Part shown: positions 1-10,092 of the stretch, in pieces
Numbering within the stretch: position 1 is the stretch's first letter
How the letters are laid out: each line of letters starts with the position of its first letter
Assembly (NCBI GenBank): GCA_021029095.1
Contig: JAJOHG010000015.1
Span: 434,001-498,000, forward strand
DNA length: 64,000 bases
Source: Phellopilus nigrolimitatus
Taxonomy: Eukaryota > Basidiomycota > Agaricomycetes > Hymenochaetales > Hymenochaetaceae
Reading direction: 5' to 3'
Made by a program: the position numbers and the translations under genes
Notes under the pieces: generated by a model
The model's input: only the letters and a program-made list of their open reading frames with translations
Database searches by the model: none
Told to the model about the DNA's origin: nothing

Positions 1-516
1 AGGCGCTTTGCTATTCCTCAAATTCTTCCTGCGGCATTCTACTTTCTTTCGATCGTAAACGCCCAACACGACTGGGACCACCACTTGGTGCATGAAGATT
101 CCAAATGGGAGCTTCTTGCCGCTGACGACGATAATCACGATACCTGGCCTCTGCTAAGGACCAGCATGACAGCGCGTTGGGGCATTTTGGGCGCACAGGA
201 ACTTCGTGATTTATTTGTCGGCAAAGAACACCTCGCAAGGAGAGCTTGGACCTTAACTTTCGTCATAAGCAGCAGATGTACGACTTCGGAAGGTTGCTTA
301 AAGGCGCTCAACACACTCCGCCAAACTGTCATAAACGATTTTCTAGAACCTCTTGGTCTGCTAGCCGTGATGCATCCAAATCGTGTTAAGAAGTTGGCAA
401 AAAAATCGTACGGAGTATGCTCAGTCTGTACTACTGGAGCAGTCTCGCGGGTGGCCGAGCTGCGTCGCGAGATATGGGATGCACTTCCTCGGTACTTCAA
501 CCTGACGGGCAAATGA
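1..516 (+). CDS. BTB-family protein, C-terminal part (gene enters from the left edge)
   Basis: Frame 1 is open from the first base to a TGA at 514-516, so only the C-terminal ~171 residues are present and no start is visible. The segment IPQILPAAFYFLSIV lines up with CDIRDILPAAFYSLARI of the complete BTB gene at 1177-2311, and the tail (a Cys pair, then REIWDALPRYF) matches IWDNLRAYF there. This is therefore the post-BTB region of a paralogue, and the BTB domain should lie outside the window. The two genes converge tail to tail, as expected from an inverted duplication. BTB/POZ proteins of this fungal class are of unknown function; the domain usually mediates dimerisation or cullin-3 binding. 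Confidence is moderate because the N-terminus is missing. Confidence 0.62.
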   Translation, partial: RRFAIPQILPAAFYFLSIVNAQHDWDHHLVHEDSKWELLAADDDNHDTWPLLRTSMTARWGILGAQELRDLFVGKEHLARRAWTLTFVISSRCTTSEGCLKALNTLRQTVINDFLEPLGLLAVMHPNRVKKLAKKSYGVCSVCTTGAVSRVAELRREIWDALPRYFNLTGK

Positions 517-1176
517 AGACTCGGTTTCTCGGCTTACAGAAAATTCATGTACAACTCACTCTCAGAAATGTAGTAACTTGGGACAAAATTAAATTGTTAC
601 GCTGCGGGTTTCGCACTTAAGTAGTCGGACCTTTCATAATGCAAAAATAGCTTTCTTTATTTTGTCGCATTTATCACCCATTCGACCCTAAAAACCTCAC
701 TAAACACAAAGTGATTGTGTATATTTCAAATCGGACTATACATCAAAGGTCGCGGAGAAGATCGAATTCTTATGCGGGCTTACACCATCATTTTTGGTTG
801 AGAAAGTTCGACTGTAGCCTGAAAAAGGCTTCCCTCGTTTTCTCGAAGCCCTGTCCATTACTTTGTTTTGTCATACGTATATCCAATGTAACGTGCGGGA
901 TGTAACTGTTCGCAATCGAGTTTACATTGCGTATCAGAGGACTATGCGTTTCTTTTTACCTTGATGCTGTATGAAGCTATAATGCTAACTGGATTATCCC
1001 AAGATATAGACAAAGAACGCAATTGCCGACTCGCAAGACACCCTTAAAACATCTTTTGTTTTGAAAAATCTAATCATTCTGAAGTTGACAGAACCCTTAT
1101 CGCCTCTTGTGGACCGCCAAACATGATAGAAAAAAACCAGTGCTTGTTGTTCGGAATGCTCTGCTGTTTATGAGTG
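517..1176. other. Intergenic region between convergent BTB genes
   Basis: About 660 bases of AT-rich DNA between two stop codons. I see no supported gene, RNA or repeat here; it presumably holds both 3' UTRs. Confidence 0.5.
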
Positions 1177-2311
1177 TCATATTTTGAAGTAAGCGCGTAG
1201 GTTGTCCCATATGTTCATCCTTTTATCTCTCATCTTCACCAGCAATTCGTCACCACAAGCCACACAACAGGTGAATTCACGAACGACAACGCCAGGGCTT
1301 GAAAATTTCCACAACACAGCAAGAATATCCCGTGAATCGTAAGCTTCAAGCTTAACTTGGCGAACAAGCTCCTTGTGTGCAACTGCACACGCGTTACCGG
1401 GAAAACAGCTAGGCGTGCGTGTCCACTTGAATTTTAGGTCACGCACAAGTATCTCTAGTTGGTCGCGGCCACGATTTAAATGCTGTATATCATCTAGGCT
1501 CAGAAGTTTCCAACGCGCCGTGCGGGTGAGGTAGCTCATGTCGTCTGGAAATGTATGATTCATGTCATAGTCATCCTCCGTCCGGATTCGCGCGAGGCTG
1601 TAGAATGCCGCAGGGAGGATGTCTCGGATATCGCACGTGCGCGCAAGTACGATTGCAGATGCGGGCTCGGGGACGAGATCGTCGACAGGGTCGTCGGAAT
1701 CGTCGCATTCGGTCAACAGAGAGTGGCGTGCTTCTGCAAGGTCCCAGCTTCCCAAGCTGCACGGCCAGTCAGCCAGGATGTGCGATATGATACGGTTGCA
1801 TAAGTTTTCCATTTCATATTTCTGCGCAGCGGCTAGGACTTCTTGGACTTCAAGTGGTGTGGTGGCCTTCCACATTTTATGAGGCAAGTACCTGGATATC
1901 GATTAAAAACAGTATTAAAAAAGACAGGAATAGAGTCAAGTAATATACGAAGCAACAGGTTGGAGCACCGCGGCAGAAGACTTACCATTGGTTATACATC
2001 ACACCCAGCAAAGGGGCTATGACTTTGTCTGCCAGGTCAGGAAGCCGGACGACTGGTAGTCCATCATACATCTCCATCAAGCCATCTGCCGGTTCTGGAA
2101 AGCTTAGCATGTCTGCGAAAACTTTCGATTGACACGCAAGGATGGATTTGTGAACGCGAAAGTAGACAAATGGTGTCTGAGGTTCACTTCCCCATAGCGG
2201 CGCAATCAACACGATATTCCCGTCGGAGTACCATAATGATTTATGGAGGATTTGTTTTAGGACTTCGCCAGAGCTACTTTCATGCACCACTGGACTTGAA
2301 TCGACCTGCAT
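1177..2311 (-). CDS. BTB/POZ domain protein (2 exons)
   Basis: Exon 1 is 2311..1986 and exon 2 is 1891..1177; the 94-nt intron 1985..1892 has a GTAAG donor and a CAG acceptor and splits a Trp codon. The 346-residue product starts at MQVDSSPVV. Residues ~15-110 carry BTB features: a surface-exposed start (YSDGNIVLIAPL), then FRVHKSILACQSKVFADML, the usual helix 1/2 core, and a later LLGVMYN stretch that the splice joins to YLPHKMW. The rest is an alpha-helical region seen in many Agaricomycete BTB proteins (KYEMENLCNRI, LARTCDIRDILPAAFY) with a Cys-rich patch near the end (CCVACGDELL) that might bind metal. Likely role: dimerising adaptor or ubiquitin-ligase substrate adaptor; this is family knowledge, not shown here. 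It converges with the partial paralogue at 1-516. Confidence 0.78.
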
Positions 2312-2552
2312 AGTTTGGCAGAGGATGGCGCGGAGTCCGCGTTGCGTCGTTTGGTTTTGATCACGTGCCAGATACTAGACGTCCACTTACCCGAGTAGTT
2401 GAAGGAGTGACAGAATTTTGAAGTATGGATAAAAGGAAGACAGCCAGTATTGAAAAGATTACAACTATTGATACAACATCTACTCCGCCGTGAGGAATAA
2501 GTTAAATCATGAAAGTCGTCGCCCCGAATCGCCCTTTCCACCATTGCTGGCC

Positions 2553-3744
2553 TCAGTTTGGTATGCCGTTCCACATGTAGAGTATTCGGCCCTAACAAGG
2601 TATAAGTCATGGAGATTAGCTTTTTGAATAAAACTGATTATTCAACATACCGAACTGCTGTCCCTCGAAACGATCTTCCTGTTGATGAGTGCAAGAAGGC
2701 ACTTGTTCGCTCGTGCCTGGTTTAAATCGGGCGGCTTTACGAATTTCAGGACTGTGGAGGATTATTTCGCATAATGAAATATGCTTGATCAGTATTATTG
2801 TTGTTTTGTCGCAAAGCACCCACTTTCGAGCCCATTTGGATTGTCCATGAGTGTTTCGATGATAAACTCGATGTTTCGTCTGAGATTCTGGGACCATTGG
2901 ATTAGCCATGATAGACATCATTTTGGCGACAAGCATGGATAGACTCACTGGGTCCTGACCCCTGTACTCGAGAGGCAAATTCAATACGACCTTGTCGATC
3001 GCAAGCTATGAATAAACAGCTAATTAATTATCCACGCAAGAGATATTCGATATAGAGCCATGGACGAACACTCCTCTCGCGCTTCTCTTTCGCAGTCATC
3101 TTCGGTTTCCCTTTCTTCTTGGGTATAGCTGACCCGGTCTTCAGAATGCCAACAGGTAGTCTTGACCCTGGTGTATTCGTAGCGTTTCCGGCTGTCGTGT
3201 CGCCGGCATCCACATTTGCCTCTTCAGCCAGTGCTGCCGCCTTCTCTGCTGCAGCGGCTTCAGAGGCGGCACGAAGGGCAGCTTGGGCGGCTCGGGCATC
3301 GTCCTCTGACCACAAAGACCCTCAAAATTGACCGTAAGTGACAGAGAAGAGCAGTCAGAAGTACCTGCACGTTTCTTTGCCAGTTCATACGACGCATCCG
3401 TTGGTTGCTTTCAAAAATTATCACATCGTGCATACCGTTGAGCAAACACTAAATGACTGCATACACACCTGCGGCCAGTCTGTCGTCAGCGCATTCATTT
3501 CCATCATGTACAAGTAGCTCGCGAAGCTCTCGTTGAATGATTCTAGGGATGTGCTCAAAGCATGGAGCGCCGCAATGTTGCCATGTAGCGACTCCGCTTC
3601 GTCTGCGAGTTCGGACATGGCAGGTTCGAGGAAGCCAAGACCCGTGGGCGCGTCCGGAAACGTGCCTGACCGTGATAGCGCACGCAGAGAGCCTTGAGAA
3701 AGACGCCGGAGCGGTGTGCGCTGGGGATGAGGCGGCGGAGCCAT
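2553..3744 (-). CDS. DAM1: DASH complex subunit Dam1 (7 exons)
   Basis: Exons read 3744..3469, 3407..3365, 3305..3070, 3005..2949, 2887..2824, 2751..2651, 2591..2553 and join in frame to 271 residues. Exon 1 starts MAPPPHPQRTPLRRLS and holds the Dam1 core at ~residues 65-90, FNESFASYLYMMEMNAL followed by a Trp-Pro. Later exons give the fungal C-terminal blocks LPLEYRGQDPNLRRNIE and KPPDLNQARANKCLLALI. Dam1 is the microtubule-contacting subunit of the ring complex that couples kinetochores to spindle microtubules. A Lys-rich stretch (KKKGKPKMTAKEKRER, exon 3) could help bind microtubules. The third intron uses a weak donor (GTTCGT), so that junction is the least certain; the others fit well. 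Divergent from LSM8, with 218 bp between starts. The small exons (39-64 nt) are typical of basidiomycetes. Confidence 0.88.
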
Positions 3745-3962
3745 GGTGAGCGTCAAGCACAAGTTGAACAAAAGGGAACGCGCGACGAGAGGAGAACGAT
3801 GGTGACGAAGTGATCTCTGTGACGAGTCGCGTTCTTGGTGATTCGGCGTCTCTTGCCACCCGACGTCCACGAGCACGTCGTTAGCAGTCCATAACGGTCA
3901 ACATTCGAGTCATCGACGCCGTCGACAACAAGGCCTGCTAGACGACGAGCCAGGGGCTCACT
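3745..3962. promoter_or_regulatory. Shared bidirectional promoter of DAM1 and LSM8
   Basis: The two start codons (3744 minus, 3963 plus) face away from each other with 218 bp between, so both promoters and 5' UTRs must fit here. I see no clear TATA element. The stretch is moderately GC-rich with repeated CGTCG/CGACG words. Confidence 0.5.
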
Positions 3963-4409
3963 ATGTCCAGTCTTCAAGGCTATGTCGATCGTGCGTCTCC
4001 GTGCAAGTCTGAACAACTTTTCATGCTGATTGTCGGTTCTACTGTTAGGTCGAGTCCTTCTTGTCCTTCAAGATGGACGTACTATAGTCGTATGTGAAGA
4101 AGTGACTAGTTAGCGCTTTGCTGACACGCTCATAGGGTGTCCTAGTTGGTTTCGATCAGCGCTCGGATATTGTCCTTTCCGAGTCGAAGGAGCGCATCTA
4201 CAGCATCGACGAGGGCGTCGAAGAGATCCCACTAGGCTTATATCTCGTGAAAGGAGATCAAATGTACGAAAACCATGACTTAGGAAACTATGAATTGTTT
4301 TTGACATTGTCCGACTAGATTGCTCATAGGAGAGCTTGACGAGGCACTTGACAATGCCGTCGACCTCGACAATGTTCGCGCAGACCCCATTGCGCCGATT
4401 CGCTATTAG
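3963..4409 (+). CDS. LSM8: U6 snRNA-associated Sm-like protein LSm8 (4 exons)
   Basis: Exons 3963..3990, 4049..4089, 4136..4263 and 4319..4409 join to 95 residues, the usual LSm8 length (~96). The protein begins MSSLQGYVDRRVLLVLQDGR (Sm1 strand region), continues GVLVGFDQRSDIVLSES and GVEEIPLGLYLVKGD (Sm2, with the typical hydrophobic-GLYLVKGD signature) and ends GELDEALDNAVDL...RADPIAPIRY, the LSm8-specific tail. All three introns are 46-58 nt with GT...AG ends. LSm8 completes the nuclear LSm2-8 heptamer that binds the U-rich 3' end of U6 snRNA and stabilises it for splicing. Identification is firm. Confidence 0.94.
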
Positions 4410-4499
4410 AATCACACTTACGTCCAAGGTCCCTGCCCACAACGAAAAGCTGACGTGGCTTGAATCGCCGAACGTCCTTTGGAAATCCCATTGGTGCTC

Positions 4500-5330
4500 T
4501 TACTTCATCACGGACAGGCGAATCGGCTGCTTCTTGCATGTAGAACCATCAAAAGTATGTATGTCGTGTTTTTATTATGACGAAAATGCCAAGTAATTGA
4601 AAATGGAGATTTGAGGCTCAAGTCAGTCAAAATTTGAGATCAGAAACGCACCCATCCGTCCCTTTTGTAGAACAACTTGGTCGCCTGACGCACGTCGGAT
4701 AAGTTGTTCCACACATATCTGTCTTTTCTGTTGTCTTGTAAGGCTGCGATATCAAGCACCACCTTGTGGTTACATACAAATGATCCTGAAGAGATGACAA
4801 AGGCCACCTGAATTTACTCTCCTTGAGCTCTTCCTGCTACTCCTCAAGCTTACTATTTCTCGCGTTTCCGCACTGGAGCAGGTCACAAACCGTACCTAAA
4901 CACAAGATATTCTTCATCTATAAGGTCCAGAAATGGTTTTTCGATCCTCATGTGGATCGAGTTTCCCTCGGTGTCGACTGTCGCAGCGTATGTGAAGTCA
5001 TCGAATGCCGGAAGCCTGTGGAAGTCGTTATTCGCAGCGAACTCAGCCTACGCCTCCGCTTTGAGAGCATCGCAAGTCTTTTTTCTGATGCGAGCAGGTC
5101 ACGGATCTCCAGGATCAGGATGACATTTGCAGAATACGAAGCCTACACCACCACGGTGGAAAAATCCCTGAATATGCTCGAAAGGCACTGATGAATAATG
5201 AATCAGAGAAGGAAATGGACCACGGGCGTCATTCCCCACGGTACGACATTGCGCGGGCGATACGCTGCTTCAAGGACTGCGGCTCGAGCAGCTAGCCAAG
5301 TGCGTATCCGGCAAGAAATATCGGATCATT
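4500..5330 (-). CDS. Unidentified spliced gene or relic
   Basis: I do not recognise this gene. On the minus strand an open segment (about 5050..4890) reads EFAANNDFHRLPAFDDF...IRIEK-like sequence through DLIDEEYLVF. After a GTACGG...TTCAG intron it reaches VAFVISSGSFVCNHKVVLDI...YVWNNLSDVRQATKLFYKRDGW. After a further GTGCGT intron it ends KQPIRLSVMK with a TAA at 4502..4500. An overlapping frame (QEAADSPVRDEV...FKPRQLFVVGRDL) stays open further and ends in a GTAAGT donor near LSM8, so the 3' end is ambiguous. Candidate 5' exons exist up to ~5330, but their frames do not join cleanly. The amino-acid composition looks coding, yet the gene may be broken. It converges with LSM8. Confidence 0.35.
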
Positions 5331-5982
5331 CTCTACAGATAGCTGAGTCACGAAATGCAATGGTGTAGATCGGGTTTCTTCTCGTTTGTCAACCATAACG
5401 GAATAACCTACATTCGTGCGCCTGTAAACGGAGAAAGTCGCCTAAGAAAGGGCCATGGTGGTGTACTGGCTCTGGCATTAAGGTGCAGATGATGCACAGG
5501 CTGGGGATTAGGAAGAAGGGGGATTTTAAAAAAATGACTGGAATGTTGGCTTACATGTAAACAGCATGTTATTTGCTTTACCAATTGCAATACATATATG
5601 TCTCGGAAGCGCTCAACACAAATTGCAGAACAGCTTATTGCTGAATAATTTCTGAATACTCCTAAGATATGTACATCACATGTACATGTACATATAGGAT
5701 ATTGACAAGGGTTTGATCAGCTTATGAAGTTAAGTTTCGTCTAGCAATCGGCCATGCTGACGCACTATCGAGCTTTACATGTACAAACCTCCTTCACGTT
5801 GAATGAATAGCTTGCGAACTACGGCAATATAATCACTTCGTATGAACGCCGATGTTTTGTTTGCAATGAAGAGAAATCTAGAGAAAGAGCAAAAAGATCA
5901 CGTGATAGAACTTTACTCACGTACGAATTTCGAGAAATTATTCTTCTCTTTGTTCAGATTTCGAGCGTTGACCCAGACTACC
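5331..5982. other. AT-rich intergenic region
   Basis: No supported gene. It holds a TGTACATGTACATATA-type palindromic cluster near 5670-5695 and the upstream region of the coiled-coil gene. An in-frame extension of that gene up to 5842 exists but looks like 5' leader. Confidence 0.4.
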
Positions 5983-6796
5983 ATGTCGGCTACTGCGTCG
6001 TCTTCCTCGACAGCGGCATCGCCGTCACCAGCCCCCGACCGAAAAGCTGGGACCGATGTCCTGTCAAACACGATCCACTCGCACACCGAGAAGTTCCTCG
6101 CCCTCATCGAGCACCAGCGCGCGATTGCCGCCCGAGCAGCGTCTGAAGACGCTCGCTTGGCACGCGCTGAGCTCGCCGCCACTCGCCAAGAGTTCGACGC
6201 TAAGTGCAAGGAGTTCAATGCCTTTATGAACAGTGCCGTGACGCAGGTACGTGCCCTCACTGCGGAGCGCGACCTGCTGCGCGGTGCGAACGAGGTGCTG
6301 GTCTCCAAGCTGCAGGTGGCGAAGGCGCGCGTGGATTCGTTCAACGAATCGCTCGCGCAAAACGGCGTGCAATCGCGTTTCGCGATCAGTATACCGGACT
6401 TGGCGCCCACCACGATCACCGCGCCCGAGAAAGCAGAAGCAGCTATCAGTACTCCAGGATTGACGGGCTCTGGCCCTCAAGAAAGCAAAGCATTGGAGAT
6501 ACGATGCCAGGAATTTCGGAGGGAGAATGACGACACGAAGGCCAGCCGAAGCCCATCTGAGCCGAAAAACCTGGCATTTGAGCAGCACCGCCAAGCGTTG
6601 CTGGATAGTATGAGGAAGGCTGAGGCCCTGTCTCCTAGTACAGGTGCAGATCCGTCTATCTCTATTAGAAAACAATTTAATTCTTACATATACTGTAACA
6701 GAGGAAATACCTGACTTGTTTGGTTCATTATCTGCAAGAGATAAAAGTATGGATGTTGACGAGACCAACCTGCCAGCCAAGAAGCGAAAACTATGA
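5983..6796 (+). CDS. Coiled-coil protein of unknown function (2 exons)
   Basis: Exon 1 is 5983..6643 and exon 2 is 6741..6796; the GTGCAG...AAGAG intron splits a Gly/Asp codon and the product is 238 residues. I chose the ATG at 5983 (MSATASSSS) because the frame upstream to 5842 has a different, Phe/Lys-rich composition. Residues ~1-25 are Ser/Ala/Pro-rich. Residues ~28-125 are strongly helical with heptad-like Leu/Ala spacing and many Arg/Glu (coiled coil). The C-terminus is acidic and ends AKKRKL, a plausible nuclear localisation signal. Proteins of this shape are often small nuclear scaffold or kinetochore/chromatin accessories, but I cannot assign one. The second exon is supported by its NLS-like end and an immediate TGA. 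Confidence 0.62.
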
Positions 6797-7236
6797 GATG
6801 GGCTTCGATCAGCGTCGATGCCCTACTGTTCACTGGAATCTTTGTACTAGCTCACCCCATAGCTGGTGCGATTTCCTTTTTCTCTCTTTATTTACCAATG
6901 AAACTAATGTTAGATTTGCAGCAGACTGGTCTATCCGGCTATCTTCACATAAGACGACACTAATTACAATGCAGTGCAGGCACTGGTGGAAATCGTCACA
7001 ATTTATTTCTTTCCTAACACAAATAGCATCTAGTCGTCGTGGGGGTCCAGACTCGAGCTGTTCTTTGCTGCCAAATTAGGCTCGCAAGAAACACTGAGTA
7101 GATGTGCGGTACTGCTAGTACATGGAGGCTCAGTGGCTCTCACAGCAGGCATCTTGCTTGCGTGTTCCATGGGCGGAAATATCTCCACCACAGCACGCTT
7201 GCTCACACGATGCTTCTTGGCTAGATGATTCTGTCG
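6797..7236. other. Intergenic region
   Basis: About 440 bases between two convergent genes. I see no gene; presumably 3' UTRs. Confidence 0.4.
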
Positions 7237-8402
7237 TCACCACAGGTTTATCAACGGCACACGCCGTGTCTGCGCAGGACCTATCTTGGCAGCCTGGCTG
7301 ATCCTGCTGCCGAAGCTCATTAGGTTTTGGAATCGCAATTGGGACATGGACTTACGGCTTGCGGACGAACTCCTTTTACAACTTCGCGCGAACAGCACAT
7401 CGCTCCGTTGGGGTTGATCGGCACACAACAGGGTTCCTTCTCGGATGGAAATTAGTTCGATCTGGTCCAATGGCGTTGTATGCAAATCACTTACGGATTC
7501 TTCCGTACTCGTTTCGCACTTACACGTGTCGGAGTTCTTGCATTCCTCTTTCTCCATGCAGCATTCGCAGAGGTCACGGTACTGTTCGCCGAGCTCCGCC
7601 TTGTCATCCGCTAGGCGTGGCGGCGCGCATCCTCCACAGCACCCTCCGTTGAATTCGGGATGGCGTACCCAGGCGAGCATCTTCCATGCCTCCCGCGCGA
7701 AGAGGAGGCCGAGTACTAGCGATGTTGCGCTGTCGACCCACCATCCGCCGCGCCAAAGACGGAACACGAGCGCGCCTATGAACAGGACGATAGTAATTTG
7801 GATGCACGAGAGCGAGCAGGTTGCCTCGCCGGCCATCTGGATATAATAGTAAATTGAAGGAAGGATGCATGAAAGAGGAATATCACTCACGGTACTGCTG
7901 TCGAGAGCGCGCGCAAGGAAGCGCTTCGGCAGCCAGAGGAGGACCATGAGTACGAGAGCGCTTGCAGAGACAATCAGCGACGCGTTGGACACGTCGGGTT
8001 CATTGTGCTGCGCAAGGCCGACTACGGCAGTAATTTCCGTTGCTAGGGCGAGGATAGCAATGAGCACACCAATGCTCCACGTTCCAATGCGTTCGATGCT
8101 GTAGGCCTTTTATGATAAAAGATACAGCTCGGAAGCCTAAAGTTATTGCATACGTACCGGATATTCCTGTCGGACAGCTCAACTGTGCCTTCCTCTCCGG
8201 GTTTGGCGATGCGCCTGAATCTCCAGAGAACGATAGCGGCAGAGGCGACCTCTATTCCGGACTGGATGCCGAAGAAGATGAGGGAGCGCGAAGAGGACTC
8301 TGAGCCGAGTGCAATAGAGACTGCACCCTCCGCGCTGCAGTAGAATATACTGACGATGCTGATGGCAATTGCATACCGCTGCAGGCGTTGGTAGGACGGC
8401 AT
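7237..8402 (-). CDS. TMEM163-like (cation-diffusion-type) membrane transporter
   Basis: Exons 8402..8158, 8098..7891 and 7836..7237 join to ~350 residues; introns are 59 and 54 nt with GTACGT and GTGAGT donors. Six hydrophobic segments are visible: two in exon 1 (AIAISIVSIFYC; then the motif EGAVSIALGSESSSRSLIFFG with FGIQSGIEVASA), two in exon 2 and two in exon 3 (ITIVLFIGALVFRL, WWVDSATSLVLGLLF). EG...S...G...S..FG..S.IE resembles TMEM163, a zinc-efflux relative of CDF transporters; the Asp in the last segment fits a metal site. A Cys-rich stretch (GGCCGGC, CECCMEKEEC, CKCET) follows the last helix and may bind metal. Two GTAAGT words within exon 3 mean the C-terminal ~90 residues could be spliced differently. 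Likely role: divalent-metal export or sequestration. Confidence 0.7.
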
Positions 8403-8570
8403 GGTGTGAGCCAGAGCTGCTTCATTTGACGAACCACTTCTTATAGCCTAAGCATACATAAGCGCCTTTGAATTTACGTCAGCGAACTTGTGCTTTCCCA
8501 CAAATACAATTATGTAGCCCTATCCCGCAACTCGAGGCATTACATAACGATTGAAAGCATCTTTGCAACC

Positions 8571-9892
8571 ATGAAGGTTATCGTCACCGGCGCATCTGGC
8601 GTCCTGGGCACTGCCGTCTACAGTCGCATTCAAACAGGCGGGCCACGACGTGCTCGGCCTCGCGCATTCGCGTCCGAAGGAGGCGCTCGTCCAGCTCGAT
8701 CTGCTCGACCCGCCCGTGGTCGAGAAGGCGTTCACGGAGTTCAGGCCTGACTGTACACCTGCGTTCATCCTCGTTGCGAAGCACTAGTCTGGGAATACTC
8801 ATGCTCGCGCGGCATGTGCGTGTCTTTCTTTACTAGGGGTTATTCATTGCGCGGCAGGAGCGCAGGCCAGACGTGGCGGCGAAGGTATGCTGTGCCCTCC
8901 GGCGATTATCCTCGCGCATATAGTCTGCTTTTATTCACGATTGATCTGCATGGCGGCTACGAACCTCGCAGGATCCCGATGGTGCAGCAAAAGGTCTGTT
9001 ATCGCCGCCCTCGTGCTTCTCTACCAGCACTACAGGCGCTGATTGCGCCGTCCATCTCATTAATTTATCTCCCGCACGCGCAGTAGCTCAACGCCGACCT
9101 TCCCGCACGCCTCGCGCACCTCGCGGCGGCTCTCAAATACAAGCTCGTGTACATCTCCACCGACTACGTCTTCGACGGCTCGGCCCCTCCGTACGCGCCT
9201 GCCGCGCAGCCGAGCCCCGTCAACCTCTACGGGCGCACGAAGCGCGACGGCGAGCTCGCTGTGCTCGCGGTCCCCGAGGCGGACGCCGTCGTCCTGCGTG
9301 TCCCTGTACTGTGCGTCTTCCGCTTTTGTGTACGCGCGGACATGTATCGGGAATTTGGAAAACACAGGTACGGCCCCGCGCCGAAGAACTCGGACACGGC
9401 GGTGAACATCCTGCTCGACGTCGTGCAAGACCAGTCGGGAAAGCAGTATAAGATGGACCACTACGCCACGCGTTTCCCGACGAACACCGTCGACATCGGC
9501 GCCTTCCTCGTCCGCCTCGTCGGTACGCTCAGCACATATATCCTCGCTCCCACCTCGCTTTTTAACACCCTCTGACTTTTGTTTTCATTCGACAGCGCTC
9601 GCCAAGCCCCTTCCGCGCATCCTGCACTACTCCGCGCCGGAGCCGTTCACCAAGTATGAGATGTGCCTCGTCTTCGCCGCGCTCCTCCGGCTCCCGCACG
9701 CGCACATCCTCGCCGACGCCGACGCGCCGACGGGCGCGGCCTGCGACGAGCCGGCCGAAGAATTGCCAGCTCGACACTGCCGCGACGGAGGAGCTGCTCG
9801 GCGGACCCGGCAGCCTTGAGTGCAGCCTCTTCCAGGAGTGGTGGGCGGAGCATCTGGGCGTGGGCAAGCCTGAAGCGAGTGCGAGTAAGTGA
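8571..9892 (+). pseudogene. MAT2B / RmlD-like NAD(P)-binding reductase, reading frame broken four times
   Basis: Conserved blocks appear in order: MKVIVTGASGVLGTAVY (Rossmann GxxGxxG), GHDVLGLAHSR, FTEFRPD, WVIHCAA, KLVYISTDYVFDG (YIS-TDYVFDG motif), PVNLYGRTKRDGE (YxxxK catalytic pair), AVVLRVPVLYGP, and a C-terminal LGGPGSLECSLFQEWW. This is the dTDP-4-dehydrorhamnose-reductase-like family that includes the beta regulatory subunit of methionine adenosyltransferase. Several 50-100 nt introns fit. However, the blocks lie in different frames: single extra bases are needed at ~8624, ~8857, ~8992 and ~9742 to explain the shifts, with the protein otherwise well preserved. Either the gene is recently dead or the sequence carries insertion errors (GFA1 and AIP1 show the same pattern). 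Confidence is high for the family, moderate for true loss. Confidence 0.75.
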
Positions 9893-10092
9893 GCGTTCGA
9901 AGGCTCTTTTTGAGCATTGTAGAAAGGAAACAAGGAAGCATGAAGTACTAGTACAGCGTGTAGGATGCGAGTGTACGATCTGTCTATACAAAGAAAATGC
10001 GATGGGAGAGACCGAGACTGCTACGAATTGAAATATATCCACTCTAACGATACGGATGAGATTAAATGCCAGGTTCCTTTTGAAGATATAAT

